DNA of 6,070 bases from Kiritimatiellia bacterium. Lineage in GTDB: Bacteria > Verrucomicrobiota > Kiritimatiellia > RFP12 > UBA1067. Location: the NCBI GenBank assembly GCA_904502135.1, contig CAJGDE010000110.1, positions 1-6,070 on the forward strand. The letters are read 5' to 3'. Each line of letters starts with the position of its first letter. Positions within the stretch are counted from its first letter, which is position 1. Made by a program: the position numbers and the translations under genes. Below the pieces are notes generated by a model that was given only the letters and a program-made list of their open reading frames with translations, was not told where the DNA came from and did not search any database. Shown one piece after another: positions 1 to 5,788 of this stretch.

Positions 1-1663
1 GGGTGTAATCGCCTGAGCCGTATGAATAGCGCTCGATAGTGCCATCGGCCTTTTTTAAGAGAACGGGTCTTTCGCTGCAGGCGCGACAAGAGTCCTTCGG
101 TTTATAATCGCTGTAGGTACGCTCGTTGGCGGGATTTTCCCACTCGTATTCGATCTCATCTGACAAGGGATTTAAAAGACGCACTTCTTCGATTATGCGA
201 TGCTCCATCGTATCGATTGATACGAAACGAAGAGTCTTAGAAACGACAATGCCGTTTATCTTTTCCGTCTCGATACGGGGAGTCGCAATTTCAATAGAGC
301 CGTCGTCAGGCAATATATCATCGCCCAATACCCCGTCAGGGCAATGCGGGCTGACGCCGAGAGGCGCGTAGAATTTTTCAATTACGCGCACTTCACCGTC
401 GGGGAATGTGCGCGTTTCACGGATTATGCGATTTGAATGATCGTATGCATATTCTATTTTAAGACCAGTATACTCTGTTTCAGAGGCGATATTTCCAAAA
501 CCGCATTTCGCTGTATCTGTTACATATTCATATCTGTTTGTAACCGCCTGCGTATCGGAAAGTGTTTTAATGCTCATCGAGCGCTTTTCTTCGCCGTTGA
601 CATTTACATACGACAAAAATTCTTTGCGTTCAAAGCCATTCGGCCCTCGTACATATTTAACCGTTTGATTGTCCGAAAGAACTTGAACGCCTTTATCCAT
701 TGCGCCTGCACCGTACGACACACCACACCTCATTCCCGCAGGCGATGAAGAATCAAAATAAAAGCTTCGCTCGGTTAATATCACCCCACCGCGTCTCTCG
801 ATGACAGGGATTGACTTTATACCGTTCGTCTTCGAAAAAGGGCCTATTTCATAAACGACAAAAGGATTTGTCCGCGACTTTAGAACATATGAACCGTCTG
901 AAGCGAACGAGTCTCGCGTTTCATGAGGATGATAGAATTCAAGCACAAATGACTCGCCTGTTGAATTTGTGCTTATATTCACAAAACATTCTGCCGCCAT
1001 AATCTGTCGGTAAAAGAACTCATTCTTGGCGTCGCAAACGACATCAAGCCCTGTTTTTTCACTTCCTGATACCTTAAGCATATCGGGCGAAGCCTTATCA
1101 CGAAAGAAGAATAGAGCAGGATCAAGTTCTATATGCCCCGTATAATTGCCAGAGGCGCTTTTACCGAGCGATATAATCATGGTCGGAGCGCCTTTGGGCA
1201 CTAACATAATCCCATCTTCCCCATTTCGCATTCTGGATGCAAACTTTTTCGGGGAGGAACCAGACGAACTACCTTCTTGCGAATCTCCTGGCGGAGAATC
1301 ATCACACGAAGGAACCGCAATAATTTCGACCTCGCAACGCGTCGAATGAGAACATCCGCAGTCACAAGTTATGACGACATTTGTTGACACTGAAGACGGC
1401 GGCAACCCTTCATCGTCTTTATAAAACACGCCGGAAAAATGCAGCGGCCCACTATAGCATTCTGAACATGTAGCTGCAATCTCGAAATCTACGGTAAACG
1501 ACTTTTCATCGCATGGACACACAGAAACTGTCTGAGGCGAAATTGACACATCCGTTATGCCTAAAGAACAATCTGCAAAAACGCAACTAAACGGCAGAAG
1601 ATTAACAGAGGAGAAAAGCCCCTTCCATATATGTTTTAGGATGTATGAAATACGATTACGCAT
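1..1663 (-). CDS. Secreted RHS/YD-repeat-like protein, Cys-rich N-terminus (3' end outside window)
   Basis: An uninterrupted frame of 554 codons runs from an ATG at 1663 off the left edge without a stop, so the protein is 5'-complete and C-terminally cut. Residues 1-30 look like a signal peptide: basic RNR and K residues, a hydrophobic stretch, and probable cleavage after VFA. Residues 27-120 hold eleven Cys, including CPC, CSEC and CDCGC clusters. A low-complexity Ser/Gly/Pro stretch follows at about 122-139, and a beta-rich region extends to about 370. From about 377 the text becomes YD/RHS-like (RYEYVTD, IEYAYDHSNRIIRE, ADGTIERYSYGSGDYT). RHS proteins form secreted beta-shells that often carry a variable C-terminal toxin or effector; that part is not visible here. 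The start is chosen because a GGGAGG lies 12 nt upstream (1676-1681), and the only nearer ATG (1673) closes after five codons. The RHS assignment is by motif resemblance only; it could be a non-toxic wall or surface protein. Confidence 0.8.
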   Translation of the reverse strand, partial: MRNRISYILKHIWKGLFSSVNLLPFSCVFADCSLGITDVSISPQTVSVCPCDEKSFTVDFEIAATCSECYSGPLHFSGVFYKDDEGLPPSSVSTNVVITCDCGCSHSTRCEVEIIAVPSCDDSPPGDSQEGSSSGSSPKKFASRMRNGEDGIMLVPKGAPTMIISLGKSASGNYTGHIELDPALFFFRDKASPDMLKVSGSEKTGLDVVCDAKNEFFYRQIMAAECFVNISTNSTGESFVLEFYHPHETRDSFASDGSYVLKSRTNPFVVYEIGPFSKTNGIKSIPVIERRGGVILTERSFYFDSSSPAGMRCGVSYGAGAMDKGVQVLSDNQTVKYVRGPNGFERKEFLSYVNVNGEEKRSMSIKTLSDTQAVTNRYEYVTDTAKCGFGNIASETEYTGLKIEYAYDHSNRIIRETRTFPDGEVRVIEKFYAPLGVSPHCPDGVLGDDILPDDGSIEIATPRIETEKINGIVVSKTLRFVSIDTMEHRIIEEVRLLNPLSDEIEYEWENPANERTYSDYKPKDSCRACSERPVLLKKADGTIERYSYGSGDYT

Positions 1664-1690
1664 TGTGTCGCATAGCCTCCCGACGCACGT

Positions 1691-1721
1691 ATTATACCAT
1701 ATATGCTTTTTCAACGGACAA
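1691..1721 (-). promoter_or_regulatory. Promoter of the RHS-like gene
   Basis: Read on the minus strand, a perfect TATAAT (1696-1691) is preceded by TG one base upstream, which makes an extended -10 element. A TTGTCC (1721-1716), 4 of 6 to the sigma70 -35 consensus, lies 19 bp further upstream. The spacing is long, but an extended -10 tolerates a weak -35. Transcription would begin near 1684, giving a leader of about 20 nt that contains the GGGAGG at 1676-1681. Confidence 0.6.
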
Positions 1722-1739
1722 GAAGTTCTGGTAGTAATT

Positions 1740-1796
1740 TTAGGAGTTAGGAGTCAGGGGTTAGGAGTCGTTAGCCTTTAGTTATTAGTCGTTAGT
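1740..1796. repeat. Degenerate TTAGGAGT tandem repeats
   Basis: TTAGGAGT occurs at 1740-1747, 1747-1754 and 1761-1768. It is followed by decayed copies in which AGTCGTTAG appears twice, 21 bp apart (1766-1774 and 1787-1795). The block lies upstream of the RHS-like promoter and has no coding signal. It looks like slippage-derived low-complexity sequence; function unknown. Confidence 0.65.
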
Positions 1797-1797
1797 G

Positions 1798-1873
1798 ACT
1801 CGAACTATCAACTCGAACTCTCCCTTCTTCTCCTTCACCTCAAACCTTCACCTAATCTCTTACCCCTCATTCC
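1798..1873. other. Pyrimidine-rich intergenic stretch with a short direct repeat
   Basis: ACTCGAACT occurs at 1798-1806 and again at 1811-1819. It is followed by a strand-biased run almost free of G (CTCTCCCTTCTTCTCC and similar) up to the octamer array. The sub-block CCTTCACCTCAAACCTTCA (1832-1850) reappears with one substitution and one missing base at 2612-2629, just before the second octamer array. I see no gene, hairpin or promoter here. Confidence 0.5.
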
Positions 1874-1905
1874 AACATTCTAACATTCTAACATTCCAAC
1901 ATTCA
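1868..1905. repeat. AACATTC octamer tandem array, upstream copy
   Basis: Four exact copies of AACATTC start at 1874, 1882, 1890 and 1898, a strict 8-bp period with T or C as the eighth base. A partial copy (CATTC) at 1868-1872 keeps the phase. The same array in the same orientation is found at 2628-2672, on the other side of the toxin-antitoxin pair. An 8-bp unit with no spacers rules out CRISPR. Confidence 0.85.
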
Positions 1906-1975
1906 AATGTACCAATAAGCTCCGACCCTTTAGTCTCGAAACCACCCTCTATAAGAACCAGGCAGCTAAATCGTA

Positions 1976-2004
1976 TCTGCACATCGTTTGCACTTGATTT
2001 GCAC
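1976..2004 (+). promoter_or_regulatory. Three TYTGCAC direct repeats at 11-bp steps (candidate operator)
   Basis: TCTGCAC (1976-1982), TTTGCAC (1987-1993) and TTTGCAC (1998-2004) start exactly 11 bp apart, so they face the same side of the helix. They run into the -35 box of the toxin-antitoxin promoter. A further TGCA at 2022-2025 is in the same phase, two steps on. DinJ/RelB-type antitoxins repress their own promoters, so these are candidate binding sites. The binding is inferred; the repeats themselves are plain in the sequence. Confidence 0.5.
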
Positions 2005-2022
2005 TCCTTAAAATGCTATAAT
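1994..2022 (+). promoter_or_regulatory. Promoter of the dinJ-yafQ operon
   Basis: TTGATT (1994-1999, 4 of 6 to TTGACA) is followed after exactly 17 bp by a perfect TATAAT (2017-2022). TG at 2014-2015 makes it an extended -10. Transcription should start near 2029, leaving a leader of about 22 nt with the GGAG ribosome site at 2039-2042. Confidence 0.75.
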
Positions 2023-2026
2023 GCAT
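2013..2026. promoter_or_regulatory. Inverted repeat bracketing the -10 box
   Basis: ATGC (2013-2016) and GCAT (2023-2026) are inverted arms placed exactly on either side of the TATAAT. A repressor dimer bound here would cover the -10 element. The arms are only 4 bp, so chance is possible. Confidence 0.35.
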
Positions 2027-2050
2027 GTGTTTTCAATTGGAGATAAAACT

Positions 2051-2323
2051 ATGTCTACTGCAAATTTAACCGTCAGAATCGATGCAAGCGTTAAATGTGA
2101 AGCCGAGAAACTGTTTGAAGATCTCGGCATGTCCATTTCAACGGCATTCAACATCTTTCTTCGCCAGGCCGTAAGAGCGCAGGCAATTCCTTTCACGATT
2201 TCTCGTGGAATAACAAATCGAACGACCCTCGCCGCCATGCGAGAGGCTGAACAGATTGCAAACGACCCCGCCATCCCCTCCTTCTCTACCCGCGAGAGTC
2301 TCGTGGCCAGTCTGGAGGCGTAA
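2051..2323 (+). CDS. dinJ: DinJ/RelB-family antitoxin
   Basis: A 90-residue ribbon-helix-helix antitoxin. Residues 4-10 (ANLTVRI) form the DNA-contacting beta strand, followed by helices at about 12-25 and 29-44 (ISTAFNIFLRQAVRAQAIPF), the recognisable DinJ/RelB core. The C-terminal part (about 58-90, with AMREAEQIANDP and STRESLVASL) is the usual toxin-wrapping segment. It should neutralise the downstream YafQ-type toxin in the cytoplasm and repress the operon. The start at 2051 is chosen because GGAG at 2039-2042 lies 8 nt upstream and the protein then begins at the family's normal position. An in-frame ATG at 2021 overlaps the -10 box and would precede the transcription start. Family assignment is firm; the exact symbol is by resemblance. 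Confidence 0.9.
   Translation: MSTANLTVRIDASVKCEAEKLFEDLGMSISTAFNIFLRQAVRAQAIPFTISRGITNRTTLAAMREAEQIANDPAIPSFSTRESLVASLEA
2314..2318 (+). promoter_or_regulatory. Toxin ribosome binding site inside the antitoxin gene
   Basis: GGAGG sits in the last codons of the antitoxin (Leu-Glu-Ala), 8 nt before the toxin ATG at 2327. Ribosomes finishing the antitoxin would cover it, which suggests that translation of the toxin is coupled to that of the antitoxin. Confidence 0.7.
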
Positions 2324-2326
2324 ACA

Positions 2327-2599
2327 ATGTTCGATGTCAAATACACCACTCGCTTCAAAAAGGACTACAAACTCCTCAAGAAGCGCGGCTATGACATGAA
2401 CAAACTCCTCGACGTGATTGACATTCTGCGCGAGGGGCGCGAGTTGCCGCCGCAATACAAAGACCATCCTCTCCACGGAGATTACGAAGGTCATCGTGAT
2501 TGCCACATTGAACCCGACTGGATCCTCATCTATTACAAGAACGAGGATTCTCTCGTCCTTTCGTTGACCCGCACCGGCACACACAGTGACGTATTCTGA
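2327..2599 (+). CDS. yafQ: YafQ-family mRNA interferase toxin
   Basis: A 90-residue RelE/ParE-superfamily toxin of the YafQ branch, known to cleave mRNA at the ribosome. Residues 1-35 are the two-helix start (MFDVKYTTRFKKDYKLLKKRG). The signature block DHPLHGDYEGHRDCHIEPDW (46-65) and the C-terminal TGTHSDVF are typical. Residues matching the E. coli YafQ active site are present: H47, H60, D64 and H86, with F90 at the very end, so the toxin looks active. Length is close to E. coli YafQ (92). The start lies 3 nt after the antitoxin stop, preceded by GGAGG at 2314-2318. It forms an operon with the antitoxin and converges on the FAD-M14 gene, with no clear terminator between them. Confidence 0.93.
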   Translation: MFDVKYTTRFKKDYKLLKKRGYDMNKLLDVIDILREGRELPPQYKDHPLHGDYEGHRDCHIEPDWILIYYKNEDSLVLSLTRTGTHSDVF

Positions 2600-2627
2600 T
2601 TATCTTGTTCACCTTCACATAAACCTT

Positions 2628-2672
2628 CATTCTAACATTCCAACATTCTAACATTCAAACATTCAAACATTA
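2628..2672. repeat. AACATTC octamer tandem array, downstream copy
   Basis: AACATTC starts at 2634, 2642, 2650 and 2658, with a fifth copy ending in A at 2666. A partial CATTC at 2628-2632 is in phase, and the period is again exactly 8 bp. It fills most of the 82-bp gap between the toxin stop and the convergent FAD-M14 stop. The leading AAACCTTCA (2621-2629) matches 1842-1850 ahead of the upstream array, so the two flanks share more than the octamer. Confidence 0.85.
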
Positions 2673-2681
2673 TTCTCACCT

Positions 2682-5642
2682 TCATTCCGCCAGCATTGCC
2701 TTGAACACTTTCGCAGTATCGCGACCGAGTTCACGACAAGTCTCAGGTGTGACGACGGCCCCGTTCGCATTGGCGAAAGGAACTTCAAGTGTACGGGCGA
2801 TCTTAAGCCCCTTCACTTTATGACTGGCCCAGATAACCGCACTCCACCCCCGTTCATAGTTGACATCCTTATTCCATTGCTTGCCGAAAGGCAGATCATC
2901 AGCCGCACGATAGCGCATCGAACCGCACTGAAGTTTCTCCAATAGCTGCGAGAAGCGTTTTTCTGAAGCAGCATCCGGCAAAATCCCCGACTTATTCCAC
3001 GGGGTATAGACCCACTCGTTGTACTTTCCGCGAATCCACGGACAATGCACATCGATAAACATATCCAATCGTCCTTCGGCATGACCGGCGATCCAATCGG
3101 CTATCGCTTTCGGTTCGGGATACAGAAACTCCGAGTAGTCGCGGTTATGGTCGTGAGGCTTGCGCATTTTCCCCTGATCACCCGCCTGAACTCCGTCATA
3201 ATCGACAAACGGAACCATCATCAACTCGACATTTTCACGAAGCCAATTACCTAATGAATCATCCGCCAAGAAAGCCTCGGCAACTCCCTCCAACACCCAA
3301 CTTGCGGTAGTCTCCGAACAATGATGTCGAGCCGACATAAAAATGCGGAATTTCGGATTCCGTCCGATACACCCGAAACGCGCACGTGGAACCGCCTCAC
3401 CTTTGCGCGAACGGCACAGCTGCTCAACGACGAATCGAGTGCCGAGCAAAGCCGAATGCTTAGCAACAAAAGCATCCCAGTTATCTCGCACATACGGATG
3501 ACACTCGTAGAAAAGAACATCGTCCTCTTTCGGACCGAACTTATACGTAAATCCGTCGGTACGGCTCTTGCCATCAAGCGGATACGAAAAGGTCTTTCCG
3601 CCATCCGTGGAAACCACGGGACCGCGCACGCCTACGGGGCCGCCCCAGCGCTTATCCGAAAACGCAAACTTAAGCTTCCGACCGGCCGCACCCTTCACTC
3701 TAAATGCCCAGTAAAACCACAGGTCGGAATCGCGAAGGTCCTGTCTGAGACGCACCGTATCGCCGTCAATCTTCTCTATAACGGCATTTCCGGCTGGAAG
3801 ATCCGTATCGACTGTGAAGGACGCCTTTTTCGGTGCAGGCATTTTCATTCCGCCGAGATTGTATTTCTGCGGTGGCTGCATCTTTCCAAGCCCTACGCCT
3901 TTCGTCATCAATGCCTTCAATTCCTCCAAGTGCCTATCGTACACTCCGCGCGGACGACAGCCGCGTCGCTTGCAGACAGCAGCTGCCATACCCACGACCT
4001 CACCCATCATACCGGTCGTACGCATCACGCGCACTGTTCCAAGCGCAACATGCGTAACGGATATGTTGCGTCCGGCCATAAAAAGATTGGTGATGTTCCG
4101 CGAATAAAATGACCGATAGGGAATCGCATAACCGCTATGAATCGCGTGCTTGCAGATCGAACGAAACGGATCTTTCGGAAAATACTTAGCATTTTCCGGC
4201 ATTGGATAATGAAGATCGACGGACCATGTCGTCCAGCATGTGCCGTCCTTCATCGGACGATTCTCAAAGATATCCTGCTCGGTGAGGATATGTTCTCCCA
4301 TAAGACGCCGCGTCTCGCGCTTGCCGGCAACATACGCCACCCAATTGAGAGAAAGATCCGACCACTCAGCCTTGCGCTTGCCGAGATTCTTGATGAACGC
4401 CCAATTTGAATAAACGGCCAGCATTCCATAATCGCGCACATATTCAAAATTACCGAGCTGATCGCGGTTCATACCCGTCTCCCAGTCCCAGTCGCCGTGC
4501 TTAAGATAACAGCAGCTCTCTTCAGAAAACTTGAGCATCCAAGGTTCGACGGGGAACTTCGCCCCCTTCTCCGTGCGGGCGTTCCACTGAACGCTTGATC
4601 CCATCGTCAGCTTATCGCCCTTTTCAGGAGCAAGACTCTCCCCAGTTTCATCGCGGCCTTCGCGTCCGATCCGAAAATCTGCTCCAGCAAGCGCGCCGAG
4701 AGCTCCGTCTCCCGTGCAGTCGGCAAAAAGAGGAGCCTCAAAACGAATCTTTCGCCCATCGACCACACCGCGTCCAATCGAGGCTTTTATAACTGAGTTT
4801 TCCGTCTCAGCAGCAACGATGCGTACGCCCGTAAAAAGACGGATGTTCGCCTCGGCTTTCACCGCGGCAAGTTTTCGATCATCCTCATATCTCTCTGCCG
4901 GACCTGCATTGCCGCCCTTAGCCGGAGCGATTTCCGAAACAACATCCCCGAGGCGAGGATACGGGCCGATGTTTAATCTGCCGCCCAAATGTACGCGCAC
5001 TTCTGACGAATTAGCGCCTCCGAGAACAGGGCGGTCTGTTACAAGCGCTACTTTAACTCCAAGACGCGCAGCCGAAATCGCCGTGCATACACCGGCAACT
5101 CCCGCTCCGCAGACGACGAGATCGGCAGAAACAACTTCATCGGGAACGCCTGATGCGGCCCAACGAGGTTCTTCAGGAGGCTCTTCGCCGTCAACTGCGA
5201 GAAAAACAGCATCGCAGCGGCCGTCGAAACCTGTAAAATCGCGAAGTCTCAACTCGTGAGAGCCAGATTGCAAATCAACGGATGCAGCTTTCTGCCACAC
5301 CCACGCGCCATTTCCTGCCGTACCGAGTTTTCCGTGAAGGTCCTTCCCGTCAATGGCTATTGAAAAAACTCCCGCAGGATGGATGCTCCACGGAGCGGTC
5401 CAGTTCTTGGTGCGGACGAACACGTGATAGCGCGCGCTTTCTTTTACGACGATGTGAGTGACGGCGTCGGCTACTGGTTTCCCGAGACCGTGCGCAAGCA
5501 GATAGCTTGACCCCATCTCATCAATAAACTGAGAATCAACTATCCAACCGCCCTTTTCTGCAAACTGCTCACACTCAACAAGCAATCCGGCGCGAGAAAT
5601 TGATGCTACGACTAGAAACGCTAAAAGAAGAATTTTTTTCAT
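2682..5642 (-). CDS. Secreted FAD-dependent oxidoreductase fused to an M14 zinc carboxypeptidase
   Basis: A single 986-residue frame. Residues 1-18 are a Sec signal peptide (MKKILLLAFLVVASISRA). Residues about 19-152 resemble CBM6/35-type sugar-binding sandwiches (VECEQF, GGWIVDSQF, MGSSYLLA). Residues about 171-560 are a FAD_oxidored (PF12831-like) domain with the dinucleotide fold GAGVAG at 179-184, RPVLGGANSSEVRVHLGG, ADCTGDGALGALAGA, and near its end MAGRNISVTHVALGTVR. A Pro/Lys-rich linker at about 588-607 leads to a beta domain (about 608-740, DLWFYWAFRVKG) like the N-domain of cytosolic-type M14 carboxypeptidases. The M14 catalytic domain follows to the end: HxxE zinc ligands H774/E777, NR at 833-834, third zinc ligand H866 in DVHCP, catalytic E953 in TLEVPF. 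Substrates are unknown; an exported enzyme acting on a glycan or glycopeptide is an inference. The ATG at 5642 is chosen because it begins the signal peptide; a TTG 12 codons upstream overlaps the -35 box. Confidence 0.88.
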   Translation of the reverse strand: MKKILLLAFLVVASISRAGLLVECEQFAEKGGWIVDSQFIDEMGSSYLLAHGLGKPVADAVTHIVVKESARYHVFVRTKNWTAPWSIHPAGVFSIAIDGKDLHGKLGTAGNGAWVWQKAASVDLQSGSHELRLRDFTGFDGRCDAVFLAVDGEEPPEEPRWAASGVPDEVVSADLVVCGAGVAGVCTAISAARLGVKVALVTDRPVLGGANSSEVRVHLGGRLNIGPYPRLGDVVSEIAPAKGGNAGPAERYEDDRKLAAVKAEANIRLFTGVRIVAAETENSVIKASIGRGVVDGRKIRFEAPLFADCTGDGALGALAGADFRIGREGRDETGESLAPEKGDKLTMGSSVQWNARTEKGAKFPVEPWMLKFSEESCCYLKHGDWDWETGMNRDQLGNFEYVRDYGMLAVYSNWAFIKNLGKRKAEWSDLSLNWVAYVAGKRETRRLMGEHILTEQDIFENRPMKDGTCWTTWSVDLHYPMPENAKYFPKDPFRSICKHAIHSGYAIPYRSFYSRNITNLFMAGRNISVTHVALGTVRVMRTTGMMGEVVGMAAAVCKRRGCRPRGVYDRHLEELKALMTKGVGLGKMQPPQKYNLGGMKMPAPKKASFTVDTDLPAGNAVIEKIDGDTVRLRQDLRDSDLWFYWAFRVKGAAGRKLKFAFSDKRWGGPVGVRGPVVSTDGGKTFSYPLDGKSRTDGFTYKFGPKEDDVLFYECHPYVRDNWDAFVAKHSALLGTRFVVEQLCRSRKGEAVPRARFGCIGRNPKFRIFMSARHHCSETTASWVLEGVAEAFLADDSLGNWLRENVELMMVPFVDYDGVQAGDQGKMRKPHDHNRDYSEFLYPEPKAIADWIAGHAEGRLDMFIDVHCPWIRGKYNEWVYTPWNKSGILPDAASEKRFSQLLEKLQCGSMRYRAADDLPFGKQWNKDVNYERGWSAVIWASHKVKGLKIARTLEVPFANANGAVVTPETCRELGRDTAKVFKAMLAE

Positions 5643-5649
5643 GTAAGAT

Positions 5650-5678
5650 ATTATACTCTTTTTCCCAACACGACACAA
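5650..5678 (-). promoter_or_regulatory. Promoter of the FAD-M14 gene, abutting its start codon
   Basis: On the minus strand TTGTGT (5678-5673, 3 of 6) is followed after 17 bp by a perfect TATAAT (5655-5650). Only 7 nt separate the TATAAT from the ATG at 5642, so transcription would start at or within a base or two of the start codon and the mRNA would be leaderless. No good Shine-Dalgarno lies in front of the ATG, only a weak AGAG further upstream, which fits. Confidence 0.5.
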
Positions 5679-5697
5679 TCACACACACTTTGCCAAC

Positions 5698-5713
5698 ACT
5701 GCATAGATGCAGT
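5698..5713. promoter_or_regulatory. Perfect 16-bp palindrome upstream of the FAD-M14 promoter
   Basis: ACTGCAT-AG-ATGCAGT has 7-bp arms with no mismatch and a 2-bp centre, the shape of a dimeric regulator site. Its centre lies about 63 bp upstream of the predicted transcription start, a typical activator distance. It also follows the lipoprotein terminator. No regulator gene is in the window, so the binding protein is unknown. Confidence 0.45.
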
Positions 5714-5730
5714 CCATAAATAAAGCACAC

Positions 5731-5758
5731 AAGCCCTGCGCTATAAAGCGCAAGGCTT
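5731..5758 (-). terminator. Hairpin terminator of the lipoprotein gene
   Basis: Two 11-nt arms (5731-5741 and 5748-5758) enclose a 6-nt loop. Transcribed leftward, all 11 positions pair, one of them as a G-U wobble; transcribed rightward the same position is a C-A mismatch, so the minus-strand gene is the likely user. It lies 31 nt after the stop of the lipoprotein gene. The leftward tail (GTGTGCTTTATTTAT) is only moderately T-rich, while the rightward side has TTTT, so some bidirectional action is possible. Confidence 0.65.
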
Positions 5759-5788
5759 GGTTTTATATGCCGACTAGGCAATTAAGTG

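Noticed and set aside
126..1349. Four plus-strand ORFs (126-371, 437-748, 811-1002, 1146-1349)
   Set aside because: All lie antisense to the uninterrupted 554-codon minus-strand frame, which has a signal peptide, promoter and YD-like motifs. None of the four looks like a known protein.
1557..2046. Plus-strand ORFs across the intergenic region (1557-1781, 1795-2046)
   Set aside because: They translate simple repeats and promoter sequence, without a ribosome site or recognisable protein features.
2021..2050. ATG at 2021 as the antitoxin start
   Set aside because: It overlaps the TATAAT and lies before the predicted transcription start; the ATG at 2051 has a GGAG 8 nt upstream and gives the usual antitoxin N-terminus.
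2008..2584. Minus-strand ORFs opposite the toxin-antitoxin genes (2008-2358, 2138-2584)
   Set aside because: The plus-strand DinJ and YafQ frames carry clear family motifs, ribosome sites and a promoter; the minus frames are shadows.
1868..2672. Octamer arrays as CRISPR or integron attC sites
   Set aside because: The 8-bp units have no spacers, and I see no attC-type inverted core sites and no integrase gene in the window.
3321..5259. Plus-strand ORFs of 263 and 181 residues (3321-4112, 4714-5259)
   Set aside because: They are antisense to the conserved M14 and FAD domains; their sequences are Arg/Ser/His-rich shadows with no domain signal.
5643..5678. TTG start at 5678 for the FAD-M14 protein, adding 12 residues
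   Set aside because: The added residues would spoil the signal peptide N-terminus, and the TTG coincides with the -35 box, upstream of the predicted transcript.
5575..5781. Minus-strand 68-residue ORF spanning the FAD-M14 promoter
   Set aside because: It runs through the terminator hairpin, the palindrome and the promoter and ends in the signal-peptide coding region in another frame.
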